A stretch of DNA of 41,820 nt from Streptomyces diastatochromogenes (GTDB lineage: Bacteria; Actinomycetota; Actinomycetes; Streptomycetales; Streptomycetaceae): contig NZ_MCGQ01000024.1 in NCBI RefSeq assembly GCF_002242805.1, forward strand, positions 1 to 41,820, read 5' to 3'. Positions 7,048-15,327 of the stretch are shown one piece after another. Under the pieces are notes generated by a model, which was given only the letters and a program-made list of their open reading frames with translations, was not told the origin of the DNA and ran no database searches. Position 1 is the first letter of the stretch. The number at the start of each line of letters is the position of its first letter. The translations under genes and the position numbers were made by a program.

Positions 7048-10000
7048 TCACACTGGGGATCCTTTACGTGCCCCTTGTGTGTCCCCCGGGGGATCACCGG
7101 TGAGCAGCCGTTCCAGGGCGGCCCGGTCGGGCAGGTCCTCGGGGCGTACGACCTCGCCGCTGCGCACGTACAGGAAGACGGCTGTGACCGACTCGGGCGG
7201 CACGCCCTGCTGCTCGGCCCAGGCCAGCCGGTACACGGCGAGCTGGAGCGGGTCGGCGGTGCGGGTGCGGCTGGTCTTCCAGTCGACGATCTCGTAGGTC
7301 GCGGCGTCGCCGTCGCCGTTGCGGTAGACGGCGTCAATGCGGCCGCGTACGACGCGGCCGGCGAGGGTGAGCTGGAAGGGGGCCTCGATCCGGTACGGGG
7401 TGCGGTGGGCGTACTCGGTGCGTTCGAAGGCGTCCTTGAGGGCTTCGAGGTCGCGTTCGTCGGCGATCTCGGCCTCGCTGCCGGGCAGCTCGTCCGGCTC
7501 CAGCATGGGCAGTGTCAGTTCCTCGAAGCGTGCTTCGACCCAGGCGTGGAAGCGGGTGCCCCGGCGCGCGGCGGGTTGCGGGGGGCGCGGCAGGGGGCGT
7601 GCGAGTTCCTGTGCGAGCCCGTCCGGGTCCTCGGCGAGACGCAGCAGCTGGGATGCCGTCAGTGTGGCCGGAAGGGGAACGTCCGTGACGCTCTGCCGGG
7701 CGCGCAGCAGCTCGCCGGTGAGCGCGTCGAGGTCGCGGTCCCAGGAGTCGAGGGTGCGGGCTTCCTCGGGTGTGAGGGGCGCGGGGTGTTCGGGCTCGGT
7801 GGGGTGGGTGTGTGCGCCGGCGCGAGCGGGCTCGGCCGGGGCGGGCGCCTGGTGGGGGACGGTCGGCCGCTCGGCGGTCCAGGAGTCCCAGTCGACGGGC
7901 TCCTCCGGGGAGGTGGCGCCGTCGTCGTACGGTGCCTCGTCGGCGATGGGGTCCTGGTCGTACGGGAACTCTTCGCCGTAGGGGTCCTCGTCGTCCGTCG
8001 GGGCGGGCCAGTCGGGGTCTTCCTCGTCCGGCGGGGCGGGCCAGTCCGGGTCGTCGAAGGCGGCGGGGTCGTGGGTGGCGGGCGGGTGGCCGTCCTGGCG
8101 GGCGGCGAGGGTGTCCAGGTGGGTGAGGACGGTCTCGGCGGCGGCGCGGCGGCGGGCCAGGGCCGCGTCGTCCAGGGGCAGGGGCCACGCCTGGTCGGCG
8201 GTGGCCGTGTGCAGGGCCGGGTTCTCCTCGTCCTCGGCGGGTTCGTCGGCCCATGCCTCGATCTCGCCGTACCCGGCGGCGCAGTGGTCGTGGAGGGCCT
8301 GGAGGAAGTCGGAGGGTCCCCGTGGCTTCTTCTGGCTGGGCCCCCACCAGTGGCCGGAGCCGAGGAGGAGGGAGCGGGGGCGGGTGAAGGTGACGTAGCC
8401 GAGGCGGAGTTCCTCAGTGTGCTGGTGCTCCTTCATGGCCTCGTGGAAGGCCTTCATGCCCCGGGAGTCCCAGGAGTCGATGTCGGGCAGGGTGTCGGTG
8501 TCGCCGCGCAGGGCGTGCGGCAGCACCTTGGCCTGCGCGGTCCACTTCTCGCGGCCCTGGGCGCTGGGGAAGGTGCCGTTGACCAGTCCGGGGACGGCGA
8601 CGACGTCCCACTCCAGGCCCTTCGACTTGTGCGCGGTGAGCACCTTGACGGTGTTCTCGCCGCCGGGCAGGGCGTTGTCGAGGCCCTTCTCGTACTGGGC
8701 GGCGGTGCGCAGGAAGCCGAGGAAGGCCAGCAGTGTGGCCTCGCCGTCGCCGGCCGCGAACGAGGCCGCGACGTCGAGGAAGTTGGACAGGGTCTCGCGG
8801 CGGCGGGCGGCGAGCGCGTGCGGGGACGCCGACAGCTCCACCTCCAGGCCGGTGACCGCGAGGACGCGGTGCAGGACGTCCATCAGCGGGTCGGACAGGG
8901 AGCGGCGCAGGTCGCGCAGTTCGGCGGCCAGGCGGGCGAAGCGCACGCGCGCGTCCGGGGAGAACGGCAGCCCGTCGTCGTCCCCGTCGCCCTCGTCGAG
9001 GGGTGCCTCCAGGAAGGTGTCCAGGGCGTCCGCGAGCGATATCACCTCGGACGGGTCGACGCCTTCGACGGCCTCGGCGAGCCTGCGGTCGGGGTCGTCG
9101 GTGTCGCCCGCGCGCGTGTGGGCGACCAGCAGCCGGGCGCGGCGGCCGAGGAGGGCGAGGTCGCGGGGGCCGATGCGCCAGCGCGGGCCGGTCAGCAGGC
9201 GGACCAGGGAGGCGTTGGCTCCGGGGTCCTGGAGGACTTCGCAGACGGCGACGAGGTCGGCGATCTCGGGCAGGTGCAGCAGCCCGGAGAGGCCGACGAC
9301 CTCCACGGGGATGTCGCGGGCGACGAGGGCGCCCTGGATCTCGGCGAAGTCGGTGGCCGTGCGGCACAGTACGGCGATCTCGCCGGGGGCCTTGTCGGTG
9401 CGCACGAGGTGGGCGATGGAGTCGGCGATCCAGTCGATCTCCTCCGCGTGGGTGGGCAGCAGGGCGCAGCGGACCGTGCCGTCGTGTTCGGCGCCGGGGG
9501 CCGGGCGGAGGGCTTCCACGCCCGCGTGCATGGCGCGCAGCGGTTCGGCGAGGCCGTTGGCGAGGTCGAGGAGGCGGCCGCCGCTGCGGCGGTTCTCGCT
9601 GAGCGCCTGCCGGGTGGCGGAGCTGCCGTCGGCGTGGGCGAAGTGCTCGGGGAAGTCGTCCAGGTTGGCGACGGAGGCGCCGCGCCAGCCGTAGATGGCC
9701 TGGCAGGGGTCGCCGACGGCGGTCACCGGGTGGCCCGTGCCGCCGCCGAACAGGCCCGACAGCAGGACACGCTGGGCCACGGAGGTGTCCTGGTACTCGT
9801 CCAGGAGCACCACGCGGAACTCCTCGCGCAGCAGCCGGCCCACCTCGGGGATGCCGGCGAGGCGGGCGGACAGGGCGATCTGGTCGCCGAAGTCGAGCAG
9901 ATCGCGTTCGCGCTTGGCGGCCCGGTAGCGCACGACGAGGCCGGCGAGTTCGCGGCGGGCGGCGGCGGTCTCGGGGATCCTGCGCAGGTCGGCGTTGGTG

Positions 10001-10608
10001 AGCTTGGCGCTCTCCAGGGTGTGCAGCAGGCCGGCGTCCCAGGCGCGCAGTCGCCCGGGGTCCACGAGGTGTTCGGCGAGTTCGGAGTCGAGGGTGAGCA
10101 GGTCGCTGACGAGGTCGGCGAAGGAGCGGGTCAGCGCCGGGTAGGGCCCGGGGGCCTCACGCAGCACGCGCGCGGCGAGCTGGTAGCGGGTGGCGTCGGC
10201 CAGCAGCCGGGAGGTCGGCTCGAGGCCGATGCGCAGGCCGTGGTCGGTCAGCAGGCGGCCGGCGAAGGCGTGGTACGTCGAGATCACCGGCTCGCCGGGC
10301 GGATTGTCCGGGTCGATGACGTCGGGGTCGGTGACACCGGCCTTGATCAGTGCCTTGCGGACGCGTTCGGCGAGTTCGCCCGCGGCCTTGTTGGTGAAGG
10401 TCAGGCCGAGGACCTGTTCGGGGGCGACCTGGCCGGTGCCGACCAGCCAGACCACTCGGGCCGCCATCACGGTGGTCTTGCCCGAACCGGCTCCGGCCAC
10501 GATCACCTGCGGTGCGGGCGGCGCGGTGATGCAGGCCGTCTGCTCCGGGGTGAACGGGATGCCGAGGAGCTCCTTGAGCTGCTCGGGGTCGGTGATACGG
10601 GCGGGCAT
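7048..10608 (-). CDS. adnB: AdnB-type helicase-nuclease subunit
   Basis: AdnB is the lead motor of AdnAB, the actinobacterial helicase-nuclease that resects double-strand breaks in place of RecBCD or AddAB. It has 1186 residues from ATG 10608. The N-terminal UvrD-like motor shows AGAGSGKTT (Walker A), LLDEYQDTS, GDPCQAIYGWRGA, HKSKGLEWDV and YVTFTRPR. The C-terminal RecB-like nuclease has GTRFHAWVE and the catalytic DWKTS, with no iron-sulfur cysteines, which separates it from AdnA. A very acidic linker (residues ~846-910) with repeated DPDWPAP units joins motor and nuclease. Mycobacterial AdnB is ~1100 residues, so this one is somewhat longer. It follows adnA by 115 nt. Confidence 0.9.
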   Translation of the reverse strand: MPARITDPEQLKELLGIPFTPEQTACITAPPAPQVIVAGAGSGKTTVMAARVVWLVGTGQVAPEQVLGLTFTNKAAGELAERVRKALIKAGVTDPDVIDPDNPPGEPVISTYHAFAGRLLTDHGLRIGLEPTSRLLADATRYQLAARVLREAPGPYPALTRSFADLVSDLLTLDSELAEHLVDPGRLRAWDAGLLHTLESAKLTNADLRRIPETAAARRELAGLVVRYRAAKRERDLLDFGDQIALSARLAGIPEVGRLLREEFRVVLLDEYQDTSVAQRVLLSGLFGGGTGHPVTAVGDPCQAIYGWRGASVANLDDFPEHFAHADGSSATRQALSENRRSGGRLLDLANGLAEPLRAMHAGVEALRPAPGAEHDGTVRCALLPTHAEEIDWIADSIAHLVRTDKAPGEIAVLCRTATDFAEIQGALVARDIPVEVVGLSGLLHLPEIADLVAVCEVLQDPGANASLVRLLTGPRWRIGPRDLALLGRRARLLVAHTRAGDTDDPDRRLAEAVEGVDPSEVISLADALDTFLEAPLDEGDGDDDGLPFSPDARVRFARLAAELRDLRRSLSDPLMDVLHRVLAVTGLEVELSASPHALAARRRETLSNFLDVAASFAAGDGEATLLAFLGFLRTAAQYEKGLDNALPGGENTVKVLTAHKSKGLEWDVVAVPGLVNGTFPSAQGREKWTAQAKVLPHALRGDTDTLPDIDSWDSRGMKAFHEAMKEHQHTEELRLGYVTFTRPRSLLLGSGHWWGPSQKKPRGPSDFLQALHDHCAAGYGEIEAWADEPAEDEENPALHTATADQAWPLPLDDAALARRRAAAETVLTHLDTLAARQDGHPPATHDPAAFDDPDWPAPPDEEDPDWPAPTDDEDPYGEEFPYDQDPIADEAPYDDGATSPEEPVDWDSWTAERPTVPHQAPAPAEPARAGAHTHPTEPEHPAPLTPEEARTLDSWDRDLDALTGELLRARQSVTDVPLPATLTASQLLRLAEDPDGLAQELARPLPRPPQPAARRGTRFHAWVEARFEELTLPMLEPDELPGSEAEIADERDLEALKDAFERTEYAHRTPYRIEAPFQLTLAGRVVRGRIDAVYRNGDGDAATYEIVDWKTSRTRTADPLQLAVYRLAWAEQQGVPPESVTAVFLYVRSGEVVRPEDLPDRAALERLLTGDPPGDTQGARKGSPV

Positions 10609-10723
10609 GTCGTCAGAGGCTAGCGGCGGGCACTGACAACCGCGGACGGATCAGCTGCCCGGGGAGGAAGAGACGCAGGTCAGCGCCTTGGGTGCCGTAC
10701 GTCACCCTCGCTCCTGGCGCGGG

Positions 10724-13700
10724 TCACTCGACCACGTGCCGTCCCTCGGGCCGCGCGCTGCAGGAGGCGCGGAACGCACAGTGCGTGCAGTGCTGTCCGG
10801 CCGTCGGCGCGAACCGCTCGTCCAGGACCTTTCCGGCGGCGGTGGCCAGCAGGTCGCCGACCCACTCCCCCGCCAGCGGCTCCTGGGCCTGCACCTTGGG
10901 CAGGGTCTCGCCGCCGTCCCGCTTGGCCGCGCCCTGCCTGAGGTGCACCAGTTCGGCGCCGCCGGGCTCGGGTCGTACGCCGTCGAAGGCGGTGTCGACG
11001 GCGCCTTCACGGACGGCGAGCTGGTAGACGGCGAGCTGGGGATGGCGGGCCACCTCGGCGCCGCTGGGGGCCTGCTTGCCGGTCTTGAAGTCCACGACGT
11101 AGGCGCGGCCCTCGCCGTCCGCCTCGACGCGGTCCATCTGGCCGCGGATGCGGACCTGGTAGTCGCCCGCTTCGAGGGTGACGTCGAAGTCCTGCTCGCT
11201 CGTCACCGGGGTGCGGCCGGTGCGGTCCAGTACGTGCCAGTTCAGGAAGCGTTCGAGCGCCGCGCGCGCGTTGCCCTTCTCCTGCGCGGACTTCCAGGGC
11301 GCGTCGAAGGCGAGAGCGTTCCACACGGAATCCAGGCGTTCCATGAGCACGTCGAGGTCGGCGGGGGTGCGGCCGGAGGCGACCTCGTCGGCGAGGACGT
11401 GGACGACGTTGCCGAAGCCCTGGGCGGCGGTGGCGGGCGCGTCGGCCTTCACCTCGCGGCCCAGGAACCACTGAAGGGCGCACGTGTTGGCGAGCTGGTC
11501 GAGGGCGCTGCCGGAGAGTACGACGGGCTGGTCGCGGTGGCGCAGCGGCACCTTGCTCTCGGTCGGCTCGAACATGCCCCACCAGCGGTAGGGATGCGCG
11601 GACGGCACCAAGGGGCGGCCGTCCTCGTCGGCGAGCGCGGCGAGCCTCGCCAGACGGCGGGCGGCGGCCTCCCGCAGGGCGGCCGAGGCGCGCGGGTCGA
11701 CGGTGGTGGCACGCAGCTCGGCGACGAGCGCGGCCACGGACAGCGGACGGCGCGGGCGGCCGGTGACGTCCCGGGGTTCGACACCCAGCTCGGTCAGGAA
11801 ACGGGAGGGCTGGTCGCCGTCGTCGGCCGGTGCCTTCACGGCGGTGACGACGAGACGGTCACGCGCGCGCGTGGCGGCCACGTAGAACAGGCGGCGCTCC
11901 TCGGCGAGCAGCGCGCCCGGGGTGAGCGGTTCGGCGAGTCCGTCGCGGCCGATGCGGTCGGCCTCCAGGAGGGAGCCACGGCGGCGCAGATCGGGCCACA
12001 GACCCTCCTGGACGCCGGCGACGACGACCAGCCGCCATTCCAGGCCCTTGGCGCGGTGCGCGGTCATCAGGCGGACGGCGTCGGGGCGCACGGCGCGGCG
12101 GGTGAGGGTGTCGGCGGCGATGTCCTCGGCATCGATCTCCTCCAGGAAGTTCAGGGCGCCGCGGCCTCCGGTGCGCTCCTCCGCGCGCGCGGCCGTGGCG
12201 AACAACGCGCACACGGCGTCCAGGTCGCGGTCCGCGTTACGGCCGGCCGCACCACTGCGCCGGGCGGCCCGCTCCAGGCGCGCGGGCCAGGGCGTGCCCT
12301 CCCACAGGTCCCACAGCGCCTCCTCGGCCGTGCCGCCACCCGCGAGGCGCTCGCGGGCCTTACGAAGCAGCGCGCCCAGGCGCTGCGCCCCCCGCGCGTA
12401 CGCCGGGTCGTGCGCGACCAGGCGCTCGGGTTCGGCGAGCGCCCGCGCGAGCAGCTCGTCCGAGGGCGGCGGCAACGGATTCCCGGCGGCCCGCTCCTCC
12501 TCGCGCAGGGCACGCCCGAGGCGGCGCAGGTCGGCGGTGTCCATGCCGGCGAGCGGGGAGGCGAGGAGGGTGAGGGCGGTTTCGGCGTCGAGCCAGAAGG
12601 TGTTGGCGGGCGGCTCGGCGGCGGCTGGCTCGGCGGCGGGCGCATGGGTGCCGGTTTCGGCGGTGCCGTGCGTGGCGGCCTCGGTGGGCTCACTGGGGTC
12701 GGCGTGGGCAGAGCCCTCCGTGTCCGCCCCCGCAGACGCCGGCCCGTCGACCTCAGCAGACCCCTCGTCGGCCTCGGCAGACGCCTGGGCCACGGCTTCG
12801 GCAGTGCCGTCCCTGCCGGGCTCGGCAGACGCACGGGTACCGGCGGGGGTGGAGCCCTCCGTGTCCGCCCCCGCAGACGCCAGCCCGTCGAGTTCGACTG
12901 ACCCCTCCGTGTCGGCCTTGGCAGACGCCAGCCCGTCGGCTTGCGCAGCCCCCTCCGTATCGGCCTTGGCAGACGCCTGAGCCGCGGCTCCGGCAGTGCC
13001 GTCCGTGTCGGCCTCGGCATGCACCTGGGCCCCGGCCCCGGCAGTCGATGCCCCCTCCGCTTCGCCGGACGCACCCTCCTGGGGACTCCGGGCCGCCTCC
13101 GCCGTGGCCACCGCCCTGAGTGCCGTGAGCAGGGGGGCGACCGCCGGCTCGTGGCGCAGGGGCAGGTCGTCGCCGTCGATGTCCAGGGGGACGCCGGCGG
13201 CGGTGAGGGTGCGGCGGAGGGTCGGGATGGTGCGGGAGCCGGCGCGTACGAGGACGGCCATGTCGCTCCAGGGGACGCCGTCCTCCAGGTGCGCGCGGCG
13301 CAGGATGTCGGCGATGTTGTCCAGTTCCGTACCTGCCGTCGGGTACGTGTAGACCTCGACGCGGCCGCCGTCCCGCACGGCTGCCGGCTCGCGGTGGGCG
13401 CGCACCTTCTCGGCGGGCAGCCGGGGCAGCGGCATGCGCTGGGTGATCAGCCGGGTCGCGGCCAGCAGGGCGGCGCCGGAGCGGCGGGAGGTGCGCAGCA
13501 CCTCGACGGGGGCCGGGCGGCCGCCCGCGCGCGGGAAGGCCGCCGGGAAGTCGAGGATGCCGTTCACGTCGGCGCCCCGGAACGTGTAGATCGACTGGTC
13601 GGGGTCGCCGAGGGCGACCAGGGTCCGTCCGCCGCCGGCCAGGGCCTGCAGGAGCCGTACCTGGGCGGGGTCGGTGTCCTGGTACTCGTCGACGTACACG

Positions 13701-14488
13701 GCGTCGTACCGGGCGGCGAGCTGTGCCGCGACCTCGGGGCGGTGGGCGAGCAGCACCGCGCGGTGGACCAGTTCGGCGTAGTCGATGACGCCCTGCAGGT
13801 CGAGGACGTCCAGGTACTCGGCGAGGAAGGCGGCGGCCGCGCGCCAGTCGGGGCGGCCGATGCGGCGGGCGAAGGCGTCCAGCGCACCGGGGCCGAGGCC
13901 CAGCTCGCGGCTGCGGGCGAGGACGGCGCGGACCTCGTCGGCGAAGCCGCGCGTGGTCAGGCAGGCGCGCAGCTCGTCCGGCCAGCGCACGTGGTCGAGG
14001 CCGAGCCGCTCCAGCTCGGGCTGCCCGGCGAGCAGCTCGCGGACGGTGACGTCCTGCTCGGGGCCGGAGAGCAGGCGCAGCGGCTCCGCGAACAGGCCGC
14101 TGTCCTGGTGGGCGCGGACCAGGGCGTAGCAGTACGAGTGGAAGGTGGTCGCCCGGGGAGCGCGGGCCGCACCGATGCGCAGGGCCATGCGGTCGCGCAG
14201 GTCGACGGCGGCCTTGCGGCTGAACGTCAGCACCAGGATCCGCTCCGGGTCCCCGCCACGGGCGATTCGCGCGGCCACGGACTCCACCAGGGTGGTGGTC
14301 TTGCCGGTGCCCGGACCTGCGAGAACGAGCAGCGGTCCGGTCCGGTGGTCAACCACGGCGCGCTGTGCGGCGTCCAGAAGAGGGGGATCGACTGCGGTGG
14401 GCGGGGTACGGACCAGTCGGTAAGCGCCACGGTTCCCCTGCCGCACCGAGGGGTGCGGCAGGCGCCTGGTGGAGGAAGAGGAGCTCAC
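10724..14488 (-). CDS. adnA: AdnA-type helicase-nuclease subunit with repeat insertion
   Basis: AdnA is the partner of AdnB in break resection. A GTG at 14488 gives 1254 residues; the frame is open to 14569 and no start has a convincing ribosome site. The motor shows AGPGTGKTT, VDEYQDTDP, GDPDQSIYTFRG, TAHRAKGLEW and YVAATRARDR. The C-terminal RecB/AddB-like nuclease has VDFKTG, with one Cys before it (TCALQW) and a C-x2-C-x5-C cluster at the end (CTHCAFRASC), the four ligands of an iron-sulfur cluster. Between motor motifs IV and V is a ~160-residue degenerate tandem repeat, which explains why this protein exceeds the ~1055 residues of the mycobacterial version. Confidence 0.9.
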   Translation of the reverse strand: MSSSSSTRRLPHPSVRQGNRGAYRLVRTPPTAVDPPLLDAAQRAVVDHRTGPLLVLAGPGTGKTTTLVESVAARIARGGDPERILVLTFSRKAAVDLRDRMALRIGAARAPRATTFHSYCYALVRAHQDSGLFAEPLRLLSGPEQDVTVRELLAGQPELERLGLDHVRWPDELRACLTTRGFADEVRAVLARSRELGLGPGALDAFARRIGRPDWRAAAAFLAEYLDVLDLQGVIDYAELVHRAVLLAHRPEVAAQLAARYDAVYVDEYQDTDPAQVRLLQALAGGGRTLVALGDPDQSIYTFRGADVNGILDFPAAFPRAGGRPAPVEVLRTSRRSGAALLAATRLITQRMPLPRLPAEKVRAHREPAAVRDGGRVEVYTYPTAGTELDNIADILRRAHLEDGVPWSDMAVLVRAGSRTIPTLRRTLTAAGVPLDIDGDDLPLRHEPAVAPLLTALRAVATAEAARSPQEGASGEAEGASTAGAGAQVHAEADTDGTAGAAAQASAKADTEGAAQADGLASAKADTEGSVELDGLASAGADTEGSTPAGTRASAEPGRDGTAEAVAQASAEADEGSAEVDGPASAGADTEGSAHADPSEPTEAATHGTAETGTHAPAAEPAAAEPPANTFWLDAETALTLLASPLAGMDTADLRRLGRALREEERAAGNPLPPPSDELLARALAEPERLVAHDPAYARGAQRLGALLRKARERLAGGGTAEEALWDLWEGTPWPARLERAARRSGAAGRNADRDLDAVCALFATAARAEERTGGRGALNFLEEIDAEDIAADTLTRRAVRPDAVRLMTAHRAKGLEWRLVVVAGVQEGLWPDLRRRGSLLEADRIGRDGLAEPLTPGALLAEERRLFYVAATRARDRLVVTAVKAPADDGDQPSRFLTELGVEPRDVTGRPRRPLSVAALVAELRATTVDPRASAALREAAARRLARLAALADEDGRPLVPSAHPYRWWGMFEPTESKVPLRHRDQPVVLSGSALDQLANTCALQWFLGREVKADAPATAAQGFGNVVHVLADEVASGRTPADLDVLMERLDSVWNALAFDAPWKSAQEKGNARAALERFLNWHVLDRTGRTPVTSEQDFDVTLEAGDYQVRIRGQMDRVEADGEGRAYVVDFKTGKQAPSGAEVARHPQLAVYQLAVREGAVDTAFDGVRPEPGGAELVHLRQGAAKRDGGETLPKVQAQEPLAGEWVGDLLATAAGKVLDERFAPTAGQHCTHCAFRASCSARPEGRHVVE
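12612..13000 (-). repeat. 48-bp degenerate tandem repeat inside adnA
   Basis: About eight units of 16 codons encode variants of ADTEGSxxxDGLASAx, rich in Ala, Gly, Thr, Ser, Glu and Asp. The DNA repeats are visible as recurring tccgtgtc(g/c)gcc and cagacgcc blocks. The reading frame is kept throughout, and one unit is a residue shorter. Expansion by recombination or slippage is inferred. Confidence 0.85.
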
Positions 14489-14754
14489 GTGGTTCGCCGG
14501 TCCTGGTGGTTGTGCTGGTGGGCGGGCGGTCACGCGTGCGAGGCGGTGGCCGCGGGGTGAGGGGGACACGTGCAGCCGACGCTACGCCGCCGCCCCGGAC
14601 GGAAGCAGGGCTTCCGCTTCTTCCCTCGCGGCCCTCGTGGCCCTCGCGTCACGTGGGTCCCTCACCACACGAACGTACGTCATGCCACGGACGTCCCCCC
14701 TGTCCCTCGTACGGGCCACGGGTTCCCCTCGACGGCATCCGATGGCGGAAGCTG

Positions 14755-15141
14755 TCAGGTGTGACCCTCCGCGACCGTGCCGCCGTCCCATCGGGCCCGT
14801 CTCATGTCGAGCCGCGGCAGATGGCCCTCGGTGGTCCTGCCCGCCTGCTTCAGAGGCGTGCCCTCCGCGCGGTAGTGATCGAGGGCACGCAGTTCGTGGC
14901 CGGGCAGCAGCACCCCGTCCGCGCGCACCACGCGCCACCAGGGGACGGCGCCGCCGTAGAGGGCCATCACCCGGCCCACCTGGCGGGGTCCGCCCTCTTC
15001 GAGCCACTCGGCGACATCGCCGTACGTCATGACCCGGCCCGGCGGAATCCGCTCGGCGACCTCCAGGACCCGCTCGGCGTACTCCGGCAACGCGTCCGCG
15101 TACCCCTCTCGGGTGTCCTCGGCAGGGCTCTGCTCGCTCAT
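14755..15141 (-). CDS. alkyltransferase-like protein (MGMT fold without catalytic Cys)
   Basis: This 128-residue protein starts at ATG 15141. It has the C-terminal DNA-binding fold of O6-alkylguanine-DNA alkyltransferase: the RIPPGRVMTYGDVA helix-turn-helix entry with its arginine finger region (residues ~30-45), followed by the active-site segment. Where a true MGMT has PCHR, this one has PWWRV, so the alkyl-accepting Cys is replaced by Trp. That is diagnostic of alkyltransferase-like (ATL) proteins, which bind alkylated guanine and hand it to nucleotide excision repair. It is upstream of adnA on the same strand (266-nt gap), fitting a DNA-repair cluster. The divergent neighbour starts at 15328. 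Confidence 0.88.
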   Translation of the reverse strand: MSEQSPAEDTREGYADALPEYAERVLEVAERIPPGRVMTYGDVAEWLEEGGPRQVGRVMALYGGAVPWWRVVRADGVLLPGHELRALDHYRAEGTPLKQAGRTTEGHLPRLDMRRARWDGGTVAEGHT

Positions 15142-15327
15142 TCGCCCCATCCTGCCGCACCCCACCGACAACGCGGCGCGGAAGTCCGGGCCAGGGCCCC
15201 TCGCCCTTGGCCGGCGCTTCCGGCAGACTGTCCGCCCGCCCATCCGCACCCTGATGCCCGCGTGTGCCGGTGGGGCATGCCACCATCGTGCGGGCGGTGA
15301 CTGGTGATACGAGACCAAGAAGAGACC

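Noticed and set aside
5537..7297. Plus-strand frame of 586 codons opposite the M20 dipeptidase
   Set aside because: Composition is Gly/Val/Ala-rich, typical of the complement of a real gene, with no motif.
6922..10623. Plus-strand open frame of 1233 codons opposite adnB
   Set aside because: It is antisense to a gene with all helicase motifs. Long antisense frames are expected at this GC content, and the product is a Gly/Val/Arg-rich low-complexity chain without domains.
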